From: Trypanosoma brucei gambiense DAL972
Taxonomy: Eukaryota; Euglenozoa; Kinetoplastea; Trypanosomatida; Trypanosomatidae
NCBI RefSeq assembly: GCF_000210295.1
Contig: NC_026736.1
Span: 1,142,022 to 1,206,021 of the forward strand
DNA length: 64,000 nucleotides
Reading direction: 5' to 3'
Shown here: one piece after another, positions 1-10,752 of the stretch
Numbering within the stretch: the first letter of the stretch is position 1
Layout of the letters: each line of letters begins with the position of its first letter
Position numbers and translations under genes: made by a program
The notes under the pieces: model-generated
Told to the model about the DNA's origin: nothing
Databases searched by the model: none
The model's input: the letters and a program-made list of their open reading frames with translations, nothing else

Positions 1-1798
1 TCGTTGAGAGAACATGGACGCTTGTGTCCGGATTCAGCGATTTAAGCATCGCCGCTACAGCGAGCACGCGCTCGGGAGCTGTGATGCGGTCCGGATACTT
101 CAAGAGACGCGGTTCATTGTTATGTAGTGCAACCTCGCCACGCATGGCGGCTACCTCCATTCCTTTTTTTGGAGAAAAATCCTGTAGGGTCTCCAAGGTG
201 TTGGGGAAATCTCCCCTCTTGCGGATTACCAAAGGAAATGCCGCGCCGTGAGCCCCTTCCTTCGGCTCCGACACCGTCTTCCGAAGCAGCTCAACTGATT
301 CTGGTGTGATGGGACCATCCACAATGTATGTATGCGCGTTCAGTTGGTGGGTCAGAGGCAGCACACGTACAGCCGGGTGATCCTCCAACAGCTTCTGCAA
401 GCGCTTCAACATATGTTTTGTGTAGCTGCCCTTGACCGTTCCACTCTCTTCTTTCACCCGGCGCACAAGCAGCCGAATAGAGGAAAGGGGCACAAGAAGC
501 GAGTCGTAGTGGCTGAGAAGCGACTCAAAGCGTGGGTTAAGGATGATGTTGTGATCCAATACTGCGACGCGACCTTGAACAATCCAACGCTGCGACCGCA
601 AACCGACAGTCCCGAGGCCACGGGTGGAAACGCTAACAATGTTACCGAGTTGGGATTCAAACACGTTAAAGAAAAGCATCGCGTCTTTCGGGCGACTGTG
701 AGCCAACAACATGTCAAGAATGGCCAATCCTAGGGCAAGTGTTGAGTTCACTGGGTTTCCGGGATCCTCAGTACTTCTACTGTACTCCCGCGCGGCGAAG
801 CGCACCGCTTCATGATCGAGCTTAAGTCTCGTCAGGTTTGTGAGGACAGCACGATACATACTGTCGGTTACAGGCATGCCCAAGAGGTGTGCCTCGGTAA
901 CACATCGGACAACGTGCGAGGTGTTGTTTGGGTTGAGGGATACCAACGTAGCGAGTGTGTCTCTGCTTGGTTGCACATTGTTCTCCTTCATTGCCTGAAA
1001 CACCTCTACACCCTTTTCCCACAAAGCCCCTGCCATCGTCGATATTGTCGCGTTGTACAAACCGGCTGTTACGTCAACGGTCCCACCAAGTGACTGAAGA
1101 ACGGAGAGACTCATTTCCCACCTATTGGGCGAACGTGTCTGCTGCATGCACCTCAGAAGTTCCAAGTACACCGTGCTATTAGGTGCCGCTTCGTTTTGTA
1201 CTGCCTTAGAGAAGACTGCGAGCCCAACGTCGACAGCACCAGCCCTGCGACACGCGTTCATTACCGTGTGCAGTGCGTAAGGATCGCACCCCATCTTGTC
1301 ATCTATCATTGCTGCATAATGCCGTACGGCATCTTTCCACAGCCCGGATGATCGGTAAGTCGCGAGTAATGCGCCGTGTAGCTTCGAGTTGGCCTTCTTT
1401 TCTCGGCATGCCCGTTCCCAATACCGCAGCGCATTTTTGCTGTCCCTGTTATCATTTGCGTGTGCCATGAGTGTGCAGTAGTGCGAGGAGGTCAGCTTCA
1501 GTTTGGCTTCGTCAACCGCTTCTACTACTATCTCTGACCGGTCAAATCGATTTAACGCGCGGCACTTCCGCAGTACCTCAGAGATAGCCTCGTTTGAGAG
1601 TTCATTCATCCCAGCCGCTCTCCGGGTGGCGCTATGCAACTCTGCAATCGGAACCTGCAGTAACATTCCCACGACAGTTGGTTTTGCTTTACTGGCCCCA
1701 TGGAGGGCATTTTTGCGCTTTCCGTACAACAGTTTCGCGATGTTGGGACGCTCGTTACGTCGTGAGGGTGCGTGCGATATGTAACAGCGGTTTAACAT
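1..1798 (-). CDS. PPR protein with C-terminal PIN-like domain (3' end cut by window)
   Basis: The frame is open from the ATG at 1798 to the window edge, about 599 residues, so the C-terminus is missing. Residues about 93-260 hold degenerate 35-residue helical pairs typical of pentatricopeptide repeats (for example GLWKDAVRHYAAMIDD and GAVDVGLAVFSKAV). From about residue 405 the character changes. A hydrophobic strand ending in Asp (VAVLDHNIIL, about 412) is followed by helices, and by a strand ending NPDTSVHVLST at the edge. That order resembles a PIN nuclease fold, whose late acidic residue usually follows such a strand. Kinetoplastid PPR proteins are mostly mitochondrial RNA-binding factors of mitoribosomes or RNA maturation. 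A role in mitochondrial RNA processing or ribosome assembly is inferred. The PPR call is good; the PIN call is moderate. Confidence 0.8.
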   Translation of the reverse strand, partial: MLNRCYISHAPSRRNERPNIAKLLYGKRKNALHGASKAKPTVVGMLLQVPIAELHSATRRAAGMNELSNEAISEVLRKCRALNRFDRSEIVVEAVDEAKLKLTSSHYCTLMAHANDNRDSKNALRYWERACREKKANSKLHGALLATYRSSGLWKDAVRHYAAMIDDKMGCDPYALHTVMNACRRAGAVDVGLAVFSKAVQNEAAPNSTVYLELLRCMQQTRSPNRWEMSLSVLQSLGGTVDVTAGLYNATISTMAGALWEKGVEVFQAMKENNVQPSRDTLATLVSLNPNNTSHVVRCVTEAHLLGMPVTDSMYRAVLTNLTRLKLDHEAVRFAAREYSRSTEDPGNPVNSTLALGLAILDMLLAHSRPKDAMLFFNVFESQLGNIVSVSTRGLGTVGLRSQRWIVQGRVAVLDHNIILNPRFESLLSHYDSLLVPLSSIRLLVRRVKEESGTVKGSYTKHMLKRLQKLLEDHPAVRVLPLTHQLNAHTYIVDGPITPESVELLRKTVSEPKEGAHGAAFPLVIRKRGDFPNTLETLQDFSPKKGMEVAAMRGEVALHNNEPRLLKYPDRITAPERVLAVAAMLKSLNPDTSVHVLST

Positions 1799-4493
1799 GA
1801 TAACAGACACCTTAACTAATATATATATATATATTTATATATCCGTGTGTTTTCTGTGAGGATATGCGTTTCCCAATACGCTTTTGCGTGGCCGCTTCAC
1901 GTTGCGCTCCCGTTAGAGATGTGTGTGAACCTCGCTGAGGTGAAAAATTGCCGAAGAAGAATGAGAAAGAAAAAAAAAAAGAAGAGAAAGTTGTTGGATA
2001 GTCCAGGTGTTAATGGGTAGCATTTCTTAGCAGCCTTGAGCAGAGGTGGTGAACTGTTTTTCTTCTTGTATTTCCCTTTTTTCTTTTTTCCCAGTGACAA
2101 CACCCTTATTTTCCTACGGGACCGGTAAACAAATATTGTGTTGAAGAAGCTACTTTCCCCCTTTTCTAGATTTGCATACATGGCGGCGGATGTGTGCGGT
2201 AAAAAATAAAAAAAGGTTTGAGTAAATCTTTAAGACATCTTCTCCCTCTTTTTCATTTTCATTTTCTTTTGCCCCAAGTTCAGTGTTTTCATCTGTACAC
2301 GTTTTTTTTTTGTTCCTGCCTGTAACGCAAATACACAAATGGTGATATCAATATATAAGTATATAAATAGACAAATCCCTTTTGCTGTCTCTCTCTCTCT
2401 CTCTCTCTTTTCTTTTTTAAACGCTCCGTTCCATATATGTGAAGGTAAAAGGGGAAGGCGTCTGTGTATGTGGTCAATCAGTCATGTTGGCATGGGGCTC
2501 TTTTCTCTTTTCTCTTTTTTCCTTTTCTTTTCTTTAATTATTCATCATATTCTCCCTTCAATGCATCTCTCCTTTTGCTTCCTTTATTGCTATATGATCC
2601 ACTTTGCATTATCAGCCACTAACTCAGCGCTGGTCCGTTACTTCTTTTTTTTTTTCCTTTTCCTTTTCTTCCTTCAAGGAGTTCTTCGTGTACATTTTAT
2701 CACGATTTTGCGGTTGGGAACCGCGACACTCGTCTCCCGCCCTCATGCCTCATTTTTCCTCCTCCCCCAACCTTTAACTCATTCGCACTTTTCCTGCCAT
2801 ACACAAAAACAGACGGTGTCCAAAGAAAACAAAGAGAAAAAAAAAGATGGAACAAAACAAAACATAAAAGATAACATAAAAGATAACACGACAACGAGTA
2901 GAGTGGAAAAGTAACGTGTAAGTCGGCATTAAAGCGGTGAAAAGTACCAACTGGTGGCTATCGTTACTAACGGTAAAGCAAAAATACACTACAGAGCTCA
3001 TGAACGCACATTGAGGCTGCAATGTTGACCATACAAATTCCTTCTCTTAAGCTTTTTTTTTTTGCTCTTAACCCCCTTTGTGTTTCCCTTTCCTTGCTCT
3101 CCTCTTATTTCATCGTTTCAATTCATTCGATTATTTTATTTTATCTTTTTTTTTCCGATTCCCTCTTCCCATCGTTCATATATTACTGAGTTGAAAAGGA
3201 CAGGGGAAAATGAGACGTAAAAGAAGTTAAGGGGAACAGAAAGAACTAAAATGAAAAGAAAAGAAAGGTTCGAATAAATAAATACACGAAAAGGAAAATA
3301 AAAGGGGGGAGATGAAAAAAAAAAAGCAAATGCACCCACATCTTTTATGCTCATTGGCCACTTCATTTCCTATTGAACAAACCACCACCATCAACAACAG
3401 CGAAGACGACAAACAAACTCCGACAAACGTAATAAAAAAAGCGAAATAGGACACTTTATAAATTGACCGACACTTGTAAATCGAAATCCAACTAGCGTAC
3501 ACACGCCGCGCTTCGGTTAAAAAATTTTTTACTTTCTCTCTGACTGGAAAACAAAAAACAAAACAAAAAAAAAGGGCCCGCAAAAACCAGGAGTTCACAC
3601 CGCAATGAGTCCGAGAAGGGGATAAGGGTAAACACCGGCTCAGCGACAAGTGCCAGTGGGGGAACAGTAACAATAACCGGCCATCCGCGCCCCATACCTT
3701 TCACTAAGGTATTTGCAACAAATAGGCGGGCTTTAACTTTTAAACCAACAATAATGGGGGAAATGAAAAACAAAAAAACAAAAAAACAAAACAACAGTAA
3801 AAGCGGTAACAATAGAAGACAAACCGAAGCAATAACGTATACAAATATATCAGATAGTAGTAGAAGCCACCGCCATTAGCATAAAGGTATAACAGAATGG
3901 AGGGGGAAATATAAAGATAAGAGAAACAAACTAACAACACTCTGATAGCCGTATAGCGGGAGCCAACAATACAAATAAAGAGGAAGAAAAGCAGGGGAAA
4001 ACAATAATAATAACAACAACAAATGGAACCGTACCGTGTAGGAGAGGTGCTCAAAACGAGAGAGCCACTAGAGACAATACCACCCATTCGTCCATTCATA
4101 CATCAATCCAAACACAAACATGCACATGTATGTACGTGTAAGCATATAGCTATTTACTCCACACCCCTTCACAACCAGTACACAAAACTCACGGATCCAA
4201 AACGTGTAAACAAAAAAAGAAAAAAAGAAAGAGAGAAAGAGGGAAGTGAAAGAAAAAGAGAGAGGGGAAAAAGAAGAGGGATGACCGTGCGGTGCTTTAC
4301 TTTCATATCTACTGGTCCCGCCACCGCCCACAATTTTTCTTTCCCTCTTGTTCACACACTTTGTTATTTTTCTGCTGGTTCCTCCCCAAAAGAGGGTGTG
4401 AGCGCACTCGCACATAAAGAGCATGTGCACATACAAGCACTTATACTCTTTGGTCACGCGGCATTAAAACACAACTGCTAACACCGCCTGTGC
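1799..4493. other. intergenic: 3' UTR of the AMPK-like gene plus 5' flank of the PPR gene
   Basis: These 2.7 kb hold no convincing gene. Open frames on both strands are built from runs of Phe/Leu/Ser or Lys/Arg that come from pyrimidine or purine tracts. Visible elements are a TA repeat (about 1819-1842), a CT repeat (about 2388-2409) and many homopolymer A or T runs. By position most of it should be the 3' UTR of the kinase transcript, which would be unusually long. Confidence 0.6.
1935..1990 (-). promoter_or_regulatory. predicted trans-splice acceptor of the PPR gene
   Basis: On the minus strand a 28-base pyrimidine tract (1963-1990) is followed, with no intervening AG, by CAG whose AG is at 1935-1936. 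The 5' UTR would be about 136 bases. Confidence 0.65.
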
Positions 4494-6389
4494 TCACGCC
4501 AATTTCTGGACAAGAGTGCAAAACAAGCAGCGTACGATGTCCAGTGCAATCACTGAGCCTTTTAAAACACTAAAGTCCAATATATACCCGTCGTCATGGC
4601 TTTCACGAATGCGGAAGAGATGAATAAGTATAACAACCTGCAGCATTCTGTCCGCACGTTTCTGTTGTGTGTGTTGCAGTCCTTCATCCTCTGCTGAGTC
4701 CCAAGAGCTTGTCTCCCTCAAGGGGTTGTATATCCGTTCAAACGTCACCGCTGTTGGACGGACGAGCAGTTCAAACGAAGTGGGGCTCTTCCACTCCATA
4801 GCATACCGCTTAAGCACCTCGTATACGACGCGCATCACCCCAGAGGAAGTGAGGTCAGCCATGAGACCGATTCGCCAGCCCACATTATTCTTCACTATGA
4901 ACTCGCGCTCTTCCCTTGTGTAGATCACGTCTGACTTTGCTACGGACCCCACACGCTGGCGCTCAGTGTTTCCACTACTCAGCCTGCTCTTGGAGTCTCT
5001 GGAGCATCCCGGCCGAGCCTCGTCAATTGGGTTAGTGCTTCCACAATCCTCACGGTAAGATGAGTCCAAGGTGCCGCTCGTCTCGGCGTAGGAGTCGGCG
5101 CGTTTCCCAATAAAAAACACACCGCCCGGGTTAGGCGGTGTAGCCGCCGCCGTGGCAGCTCCGTGATGTGTCTCCCGCATGGATGCGGGAACGAAGTTAC
5201 TCCCATTGTAGGCGTGTTTGTTGGATGAGACATCGCCGTTACCGAGCAGTGACTCCATCACAGGACTTTGCGTCAACAACAGACCGAGGTGCAGTTCCCG
5301 CTCCGTTGCCCTAGGCACATGCGTCAGCTCCGTCCCGTATGTCGTACACCCCATCTCGGTGGTCTCTTTGTTAAGAATTTCATCCGCCCCGTTGCTGAGT
5401 ATTTTCCGCTGTTCTGCGTCGAATATGATGCTGTAAGCCACAAATGCCTCACCACGGCCCTCCCTGATGGCAGCGCGGACTTCACGGTCACTCCTGTTAA
5501 GGTATTTCGCAGTAGCCGCCGCAGCGGTTGTTGATATGCGTTTCTGCTGGTCCACGCGTCTGGGGTCGGCAGGCCAAAGCCGAGCAGGAAGATTTGTGAC
5601 GAACCATTGGTGATTGTAGATCTGTGGGATTGTTAGCCGGTGAACTGGATCGACAACTAATATCTTTTCAATGAGATCCCGCGCACCACTGCTGACGTGT
5701 GCGGGGATTTTGTAACTACCGCTTTTGATCTTCCTGAAAAGCGATGGTGTGTCACTCTCGTCGAAGGGCAGGGACCCGCAAAGTAGGGCATAGAGTATAA
5801 CGCCGCATGACCATATATCTGTATTGGATCCCACGTAGTATCGGCCATCAATTACCTCCGGCGCAGCATAATTTGGTGACCCGCATGAGGTTTGTAGGAA
5901 CTCTCCATCCTTTGCTATGTTGGAGAGACCAAAGTCGATTAGTTTTACCTGCAGACCCGGACCCAGTAATATATTCTCCGGTTTAAGATCTCGGTGGGCA
6001 ACCAAGAAGTTGTGACAGTAGTTCACCGCACATATAATCTGCTGAAATATGTAACGGGCTTCGTTTTCCCGAAGTTTTCCCTGATTCACAATGTGTTGAA
6101 ACAACTCCCCACATTCAACATACTCCATGATGAGGAATATTTCTGTGGTGGTGTAGATGACTTCATACAGACGGCAGATATTAGGGTGGGAAAACAACTG
6201 CAGTATCTTAATCTCACGGGCCACCTTTTCATCCATTTTTGCATGTTCCAACCTATCCCGATTAATCATCTTCACTGCTACTGTATGCCCTGTGGGAATA
6301 TGCGTTGCCTCCTTCACTTTACCAAAGCTTCCCTTTCCTATGGTTTTACCAATGACATAGCTGCCAATAGCCTGTTCACCTTCCGGCAT
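4494..6389 (-). CDS. AMPKA1: SNF1/AMPK-family catalytic alpha subunit
   Basis: 631 residues from the ATG at 6389. The N-terminal kinase domain (about 10-263) is complete: glycine loop GKGSFGKV at 18-25, catalytic Lys40, HRDLKPEN with Asp134, DFG at 152-154, and the SNF1-type activation loop LQTSCGSPNYAAPEV with Thr167 as the expected activating site. A UBA-like autoinhibitory segment follows (about 297-330). A low-complexity linker of about 170 residues comes next, then a C-terminal domain resembling the AMPK alpha regulatory fold (WRIGLMADLTSSGVMRVVYEVLKRYAMEW, quoted here in part as VYEVLKRYAMEW, from about 510). AMPK/SNF1 senses energy stress as a heterotrimer with beta and gamma subunits. 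In T. brucei the alpha subunits are linked to surface-protein switching and stumpy differentiation. I believe this is Tb927.3.4560 (AMPKA1), from memory. Confidence 0.93.
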   Translation of the reverse strand: MPEGEQAIGSYVIGKTIGKGSFGKVKEATHIPTGHTVAVKMINRDRLEHAKMDEKVAREIKILQLFSHPNICRLYEVIYTTTEIFLIMEYVECGELFQHIVNQGKLRENEARYIFQQIICAVNYCHNFLVAHRDLKPENILLGPGLQVKLIDFGLSNIAKDGEFLQTSCGSPNYAAPEVIDGRYYVGSNTDIWSCGVILYALLCGSLPFDESDTPSLFRKIKSGSYKIPAHVSSGARDLIEKILVVDPVHRLTIPQIYNHQWFVTNLPARLWPADPRRVDQQKRISTTAAAATAKYLNRSDREVRAAIREGRGEAFVAYSIIFDAEQRKILSNGADEILNKETTEMGCTTYGTELTHVPRATERELHLGLLLTQSPVMESLLGNGDVSSNKHAYNGSNFVPASMRETHHGAATAAATPPNPGGVFFIGKRADSYAETSGTLDSSYREDCGSTNPIDEARPGCSRDSKSRLSSGNTERQRVGSVAKSDVIYTREEREFIVKNNVGWRIGLMADLTSSGVMRVVYEVLKRYAMEWKSPTSFELLVRPTAVTFERIYNPLRETSSWDSAEDEGLQHTQQKRADRMLQVVILIHLFRIRESHDDGYILDFSVLKGSVIALDIVRCLFCTLVQKLA

Positions 6390-7588
6390 CCCGTACGTAT
6401 CTGACTTGCGGTGATTCCCTGTTTTCGCTTACTTTACCAACGACTTAACTCCACCCCGCTTTCGCGTCTGTACGCCGCCCCTTCAATGCGCTTCGCTATT
6501 TACACCGAATAGTGCGCTTATTTGTATTTGCAAGTGTGCTACCACGCGCCTCCTTGTGCCAAATTTCCCCTTTCCCTTTCCCCAGCTGCGTACGAGTGAT
6601 TTACTGGAGTGGGAAAAAAAAGAGAGGAAAAGCCTCGAAGTGAGTGGCGTGTCACCAACCTATTCCGCTTCCTCCTTCCTTCCTCTGCTGTACGCTCAGC
6701 TTGAAGTGGGGGCGACCGCGTAACGTGAGGAGAGAAAAAAAATCCAATATATATATAAATATATATCCTCTCCTTATTCAGATATATTGAAAAGTACCCC
6801 ACCGCGTACCCCCCCCCCCCAAAAAAAAATGAAAATAACAAAAACAGAAACGCAGCCTGATACCTGTCGTACCTGGCCTTTACTTCGCTCCTTGGTCACT
6901 TTCCAGTTGTTATTTTTTGTGCCTTTCGGGGTTTTTCCCTTAAACAAAAAACCAACCGGCCCTACCCACTCCCACGTGTCGAGGGGCCTTCACCTCGCTT
7001 CCTCTCTCCTTATAATGATAACAACAACGATAATAAGCTATTGTTAATATCGTTTTTATGTTGCTTTGATTAAAGTACATCAGTCGGAGATGGAGAGCAG
7101 GCAGCGCGCGGGCGTGGGTGAGGGAGAGGGAAAAATGAGAACAAGAGATTGAAAAGGAAGGAATATTATTGCTGATGACGCAAAGGGCTAAAAACGCACT
7201 GTGCCGAAAGCACTCCGTACACGTGGATGGATGTGTGCCAAATGGGTAATCCCCATGTAAATAATTTAAGCGAGTTAACCCGTCGCTCCGGGATAGGACC
7301 TGTCGACCCACAAACGGTATTAAGCAAAAAAAAGAAGTGGTGAGGAATGGTGAAAATGATAAGCGAACAGCACTGGCGACTTCAACACCATAAATCACAG
7401 CTGCAATCGCCGACAAGCATGGAGTCTATAATGCATGCTCCACGCACTCTATGCTGTGTATGCATGTTGTACCTAATCAGCAAATTAGCGACACCTGACA
7501 CTTATTTGCAGCGCATACGTGTACTTGCCGTTGCTTTCTGTTCACCACTGCCACCGCTACGACCGCTTTTAACGTTAAAACCACTATG
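6390..7588. other. intergenic: 5' flank of the kinase gene and 3' UTR of GPI1
   Basis: No gene is supported in these 1.2 kb. The minus-strand frame at 6940-7416 starts at TTG and has no early ATG. Notable are a C12/A9 junction (6809-6829) and a short TA-rich stretch near 6750-6770. Confidence 0.6.
6604..6631 (-). promoter_or_regulatory. predicted trans-splice acceptor of the AMPK-like gene
   Basis: A pyrimidine tract (6611-6631, minus strand) leads directly to CCAG with AG at 6604-6605. The 5' UTR would be about 214 bases. Confidence 0.6.
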
Positions 7589-9778
7589 TTACGCAACGGC
7601 CGTCTTTGGTAGTGTCATTCCCGTCAAAGGCATAATGTCAGCTGGCAATGGTGGGACGAGGCACTTTCCCGGATTTGTGCGTTCCCAGCGCCTCACTTTG
7701 AAGACAGCAACTATCATATCAAATGGGTGAAGTCTTCCCACAACATGCGCAACCAGCAGGAAATCAGCCAGCAGCACCCTCAGCTCCAGCGGTTTCGATA
7801 CAACACCAAACTCCACGGTCAACGAGCCCCGCGCAAACGGGTCCAACGCTCGTGAATGCTGCGGTGTGCTTAGCACCTTCGGTCCCGTTAATGCCACCCC
7901 ACCAGGCCACTGCCGCCGGTACAGTGCCCAGTAGAAGAGGGGATAAAGTGGAAGGTAAAGTGTGAGGTGGGCAGCTACCAGCAATGCTCCCTGTAACAAC
8001 CATACGGCAATACATATGAGAGCAAAATACACATGGTAAACAGCCAATGTGGGGAGGAGGAAGACAATAATGGTGAAGATCACGGTTGCCACGAGGGTCT
8101 GCTCAACGGGAAAGTCATATGTATCGGTGCGGTGTCGCAGGGGGTTATGCTTCTTGCCTTGGAACTGGAGGAACAGGTTCCGGAGCATGAAACGTGCAAA
8201 CCGATACGGCAAGGAGACGCTGTGGAATACCAAATATAAGTGGAGGGAGGCAATTAAGCACAGGTCCGCAACGAAGGCGAATGCACAGCTAGCACCTAAC
8301 GGCGCAACGAAAATCAGCAACTTGTAGAATAAGCCTACATTGCTAAGATCCTCAACGGAGGCCCAGCTCGCCTCAAGTACAGCCTTAGCGATGCAAGATA
8401 ACGTCATACTGAGGTCTCCGTTCATCTTAAGACCTGCGGGCCATCCTTCAAACCAGTCCATGTATTCCATGTGAAGGTCGTACAGGAGCCACCGGCACCA
8501 AGACACAGCCTTTGTCACCAATAAGCCGCTCCCGTGTGATAACAGCAAACTCAGAAGCATCCCACATATTGTGTCCACCGCAAAACGAACAAGGAAATCA
8601 ACGACGCAGAAACGCCGCAGTGCAGGATCGTTGTGTTGAATGTGAGGTAACACAGGATGAAGACAACAGACTCTTGTATCCCCTCTTAGTAACAAAAGCC
8701 AATGGATCACCATACGGAGGCGAAATTCTAACAGAGCTGCAGTGTACGAGACGTTCCCAGGCCACTTGAGCACGAGGTGGAACACCACAAGTATTTTTGT
8801 GAGGAAACCGGTAAATCTGTTGCCGCAGTTTTTCCAGTAAGCACACAGACGTGCCGTCGCAGCGGGGCCATCTGTGGCGTTGCTAACCTTATTCTCACAC
8901 AATTCTCGCAGTATCTTGCCGTATGCACTGGCCCGTAGTAACGAGCTAAGCTCCCCATAGTCAGTACTTGTGGGGAAATCAAGCCGCGGATGCAACTCCC
9001 CCCCAAATCCAGGGGTTTCCGAACCTCTAACACTTTGTGACTCAGTGCTTCCTTCGGCCGAACCTGAGCTCCCCACGGACACGCGGTCGTCCTCTGTTCT
9101 TTGCTTTGCTCCTTCCTGTTTTTCCTCCTCGTCTTGTGTCAGTGGGTCGCTGCCCACCATCCGCCTCATTTTGGTACGCGGTCCTGCTGAATGGACCATG
9201 TGCGACGGCAACAACACACCTTCTAATGTGGAATTTGCACCTTCCACGCAAATAGGCTGCATTTTGCCTTCTACCAACTTCACTAAGTCGCCGCGATCGT
9301 GCCTGGCCACCGCACTGAAGGCAGTTGACGTAACGGCATAAGATACAGTGGGATCACTTCGCAAGACGTGAAGGTGGCATGGCTGCACGGGGGACCCGCA
9401 GCAGTACAGTTGATGTAGTAGTGGACCCTCATTCAGTTCCAGCCATAACTCTGCATGGCTATGCTGTGAACGAACCCACGCGTCTGCATATTCACTCTTG
9501 TCCAGTGTTGCTTGTTTGCTGTGCATCCAGCCCAGTATTAGCAGCGATGTTGCACTGGGGACGTCCTTGTGCTGCTTCCGATGGGCAGTAGCGCGAATGT
9601 CTCCTTCGCTTTCCTTTAACTTGTTGAGAGCCGCTGTCGCGTTCTCAACACGCGGATCGTGCACAACTGCGACCACAATGACGAGTAGTCCATGCGGGTT
9701 CCACCCAATCAACCACCCACCACGTTCCTGCTCCTTGCGAAACGGCCACATTATTATGCATGTGTTGGTTACCATCAT
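7589..9778 (-). CDS. GPI1: GPI1/PIG-Q subunit of GPI-N-acetylglucosaminyltransferase
   Basis: 729 residues. The first ATG is at 9778 and a second at 9775. The C-terminal half (about 310-680) carries several membrane segments and the Gpi1 family signatures: GWPAGLKMNGDLS near residue 443, and DTYDFPVEQTLVATVIFTII near 552 followed by FLLPTLAVYHVYF. Gpi1/PIG-Q is the scaffolding subunit of the ER complex that transfers GlcNAc from UDP-GlcNAc to phosphatidylinositol, the first step of GPI-anchor synthesis. In trypanosomes that pathway supplies the anchors of the surface coat. The N-terminal 300 residues are divergent, with a Ser/Glu-rich linker near 225-265. The family call rests on the conserved membrane block. 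Confidence 0.9.
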   Translation of the reverse strand: MMVTNTCIIMWPFRKEQERGGWLIGWNPHGLLVIVVAVVHDPRVENATAALNKLKESEGDIRATAHRKQHKDVPSATSLLILGWMHSKQATLDKSEYADAWVRSQHSHAELWLELNEGPLLHQLYCCGSPVQPCHLHVLRSDPTVSYAVTSTAFSAVARHDRGDLVKLVEGKMQPICVEGANSTLEGVLLPSHMVHSAGPRTKMRRMVGSDPLTQDEEEKQEGAKQRTEDDRVSVGSSGSAEGSTESQSVRGSETPGFGGELHPRLDFPTSTDYGELSSLLRASAYGKILRELCENKVSNATDGPAATARLCAYWKNCGNRFTGFLTKILVVFHLVLKWPGNVSYTAALLEFRLRMVIHWLLLLRGDTRVCCLHPVLPHIQHNDPALRRFCVVDFLVRFAVDTICGMLLSLLLSHGSGLLVTKAVSWCRWLLYDLHMEYMDWFEGWPAGLKMNGDLSMTLSCIAKAVLEASWASVEDLSNVGLFYKLLIFVAPLGASCAFAFVADLCLIASLHLYLVFHSVSLPYRFARFMLRNLFLQFQGKKHNPLRHRTDTYDFPVEQTLVATVIFTIIVFLLPTLAVYHVYFALICIAVWLLQGALLVAAHLTLYLPLYPLFYWALYRRQWPGGVALTGPKVLSTPQHSRALDPFARGSLTVEFGVVSKPLELRVLLADFLLVAHVVGRLHPFDMIVAVFKVRRWERTNPGKCLVPPLPADIMPLTGMTLPKTAVA

Positions 9779-10752
9779 CAGAAAGCCGCACCAAAGTCGG
9801 GATCGAATTTTATAGCAGCTTCCACTCGCGTCTTTTACACTCCCGTGCCCACTGCAGCGCTTTCCCTCGGTTGTTCTTATCCAACAAACTCTCCTGCACG
9901 TCCTTTTACTGACGGCAGCCCCTCCACTGCGTTGGACTTAGGGCGAAGGCCTCGCGTCGTGCCCTTTCCCGCGGCTTTGGGGCTCAACGTTCTATTGGAT
10001 AAACACCACTTCGGTTATCTAAACCTTCGGATGCAGAGAAAAAAGAAAATTAGGATCACTGAACAGAAACAGAAACACCAAAGCCGTTAAGAGTAAAAAT
10101 TCCAAAAATGTTTCAGCTCTATAGCTTTCGTGTTCATTATATGCTGCACAAGAGGTACACCCCTTCTCGTGCCTGGCGATTCGACGCAAACGAAATTTGC
10201 GACATGCTCTGGCAACAGCCAAAACATCTGTTACCGACATTCTGCTCGACGATCTCTCTCCTAAACCAGAGGGCTTGTCGCGACATTCCCCTTCTTTGTT
10301 TCGTGATGTATTTCAATCGTACGACCTTCTCCGTAAGAGCGCCTAAGGAAGGTGTGTGCGTGGGAGAGTGCAGTTCCGTTGCTTGCTATTTCACGGCACT
10401 ATACTTGACGCATTGAAAGGATATTGCATATCTGTCCACAGGCTGGTGCGAGCCACCTGGCCGCTTGCTTACGGCCATCGACGCGCCATCAGTACCCCGC
10501 GAAGTTGTAATTTAGGATATTTAACTCACTTACAAGTACCCCCAACGGCTAAAGCGGCATACGCACCGAAGCATACAAAAAGGTAAGAGAAATGCCGACC
10601 AGTGCGCCTGCGGAGAGGTGGCGACAAGATGTGGTCAACGGAGGCTTACCGCTCCGGAAAGGTGTGCCGGTTCACGACACCAGCTTCATCACCAAACGCA
10701 ACGGCACACATTCCTTTCCCTCACCGTGCACTCCGCACATCCTAAATAACGC
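9779..10752. other. intergenic: GPI1 5' flank and 3' UTR of the coiled-coil gene
   Basis: About 1 kb of mixed-composition DNA. No ORF with protein-like sequence and an acceptor was found on either strand. Confidence 0.55.
10024..10046 (-). promoter_or_regulatory. predicted trans-splice acceptor of GPI1
   Basis: Minus-strand tract TTTTCTTTTTTCTCT is followed by the first AG at 10024-10025. The 5' UTR would be about 245 bases. Confidence 0.5.

Noticed and set aside
2339..2914. 191-codon plus-strand frame
   Set aside because: Low-complexity Phe/Ser/Leu/Lys, opposite to the transcription direction, and full of CT and T runs.
3255..3290. Possible tRNA B-box-like GGTTCGA
   Set aside because: Followed by AT-rich sequence with no matching stem or A box; no cloverleaf could be drawn.
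4023..4481. 152-codon plus-strand frame
   Set aside because: Lys/Arg/Glu run from purine tracts; antisense to the polycistron; no homology seen.
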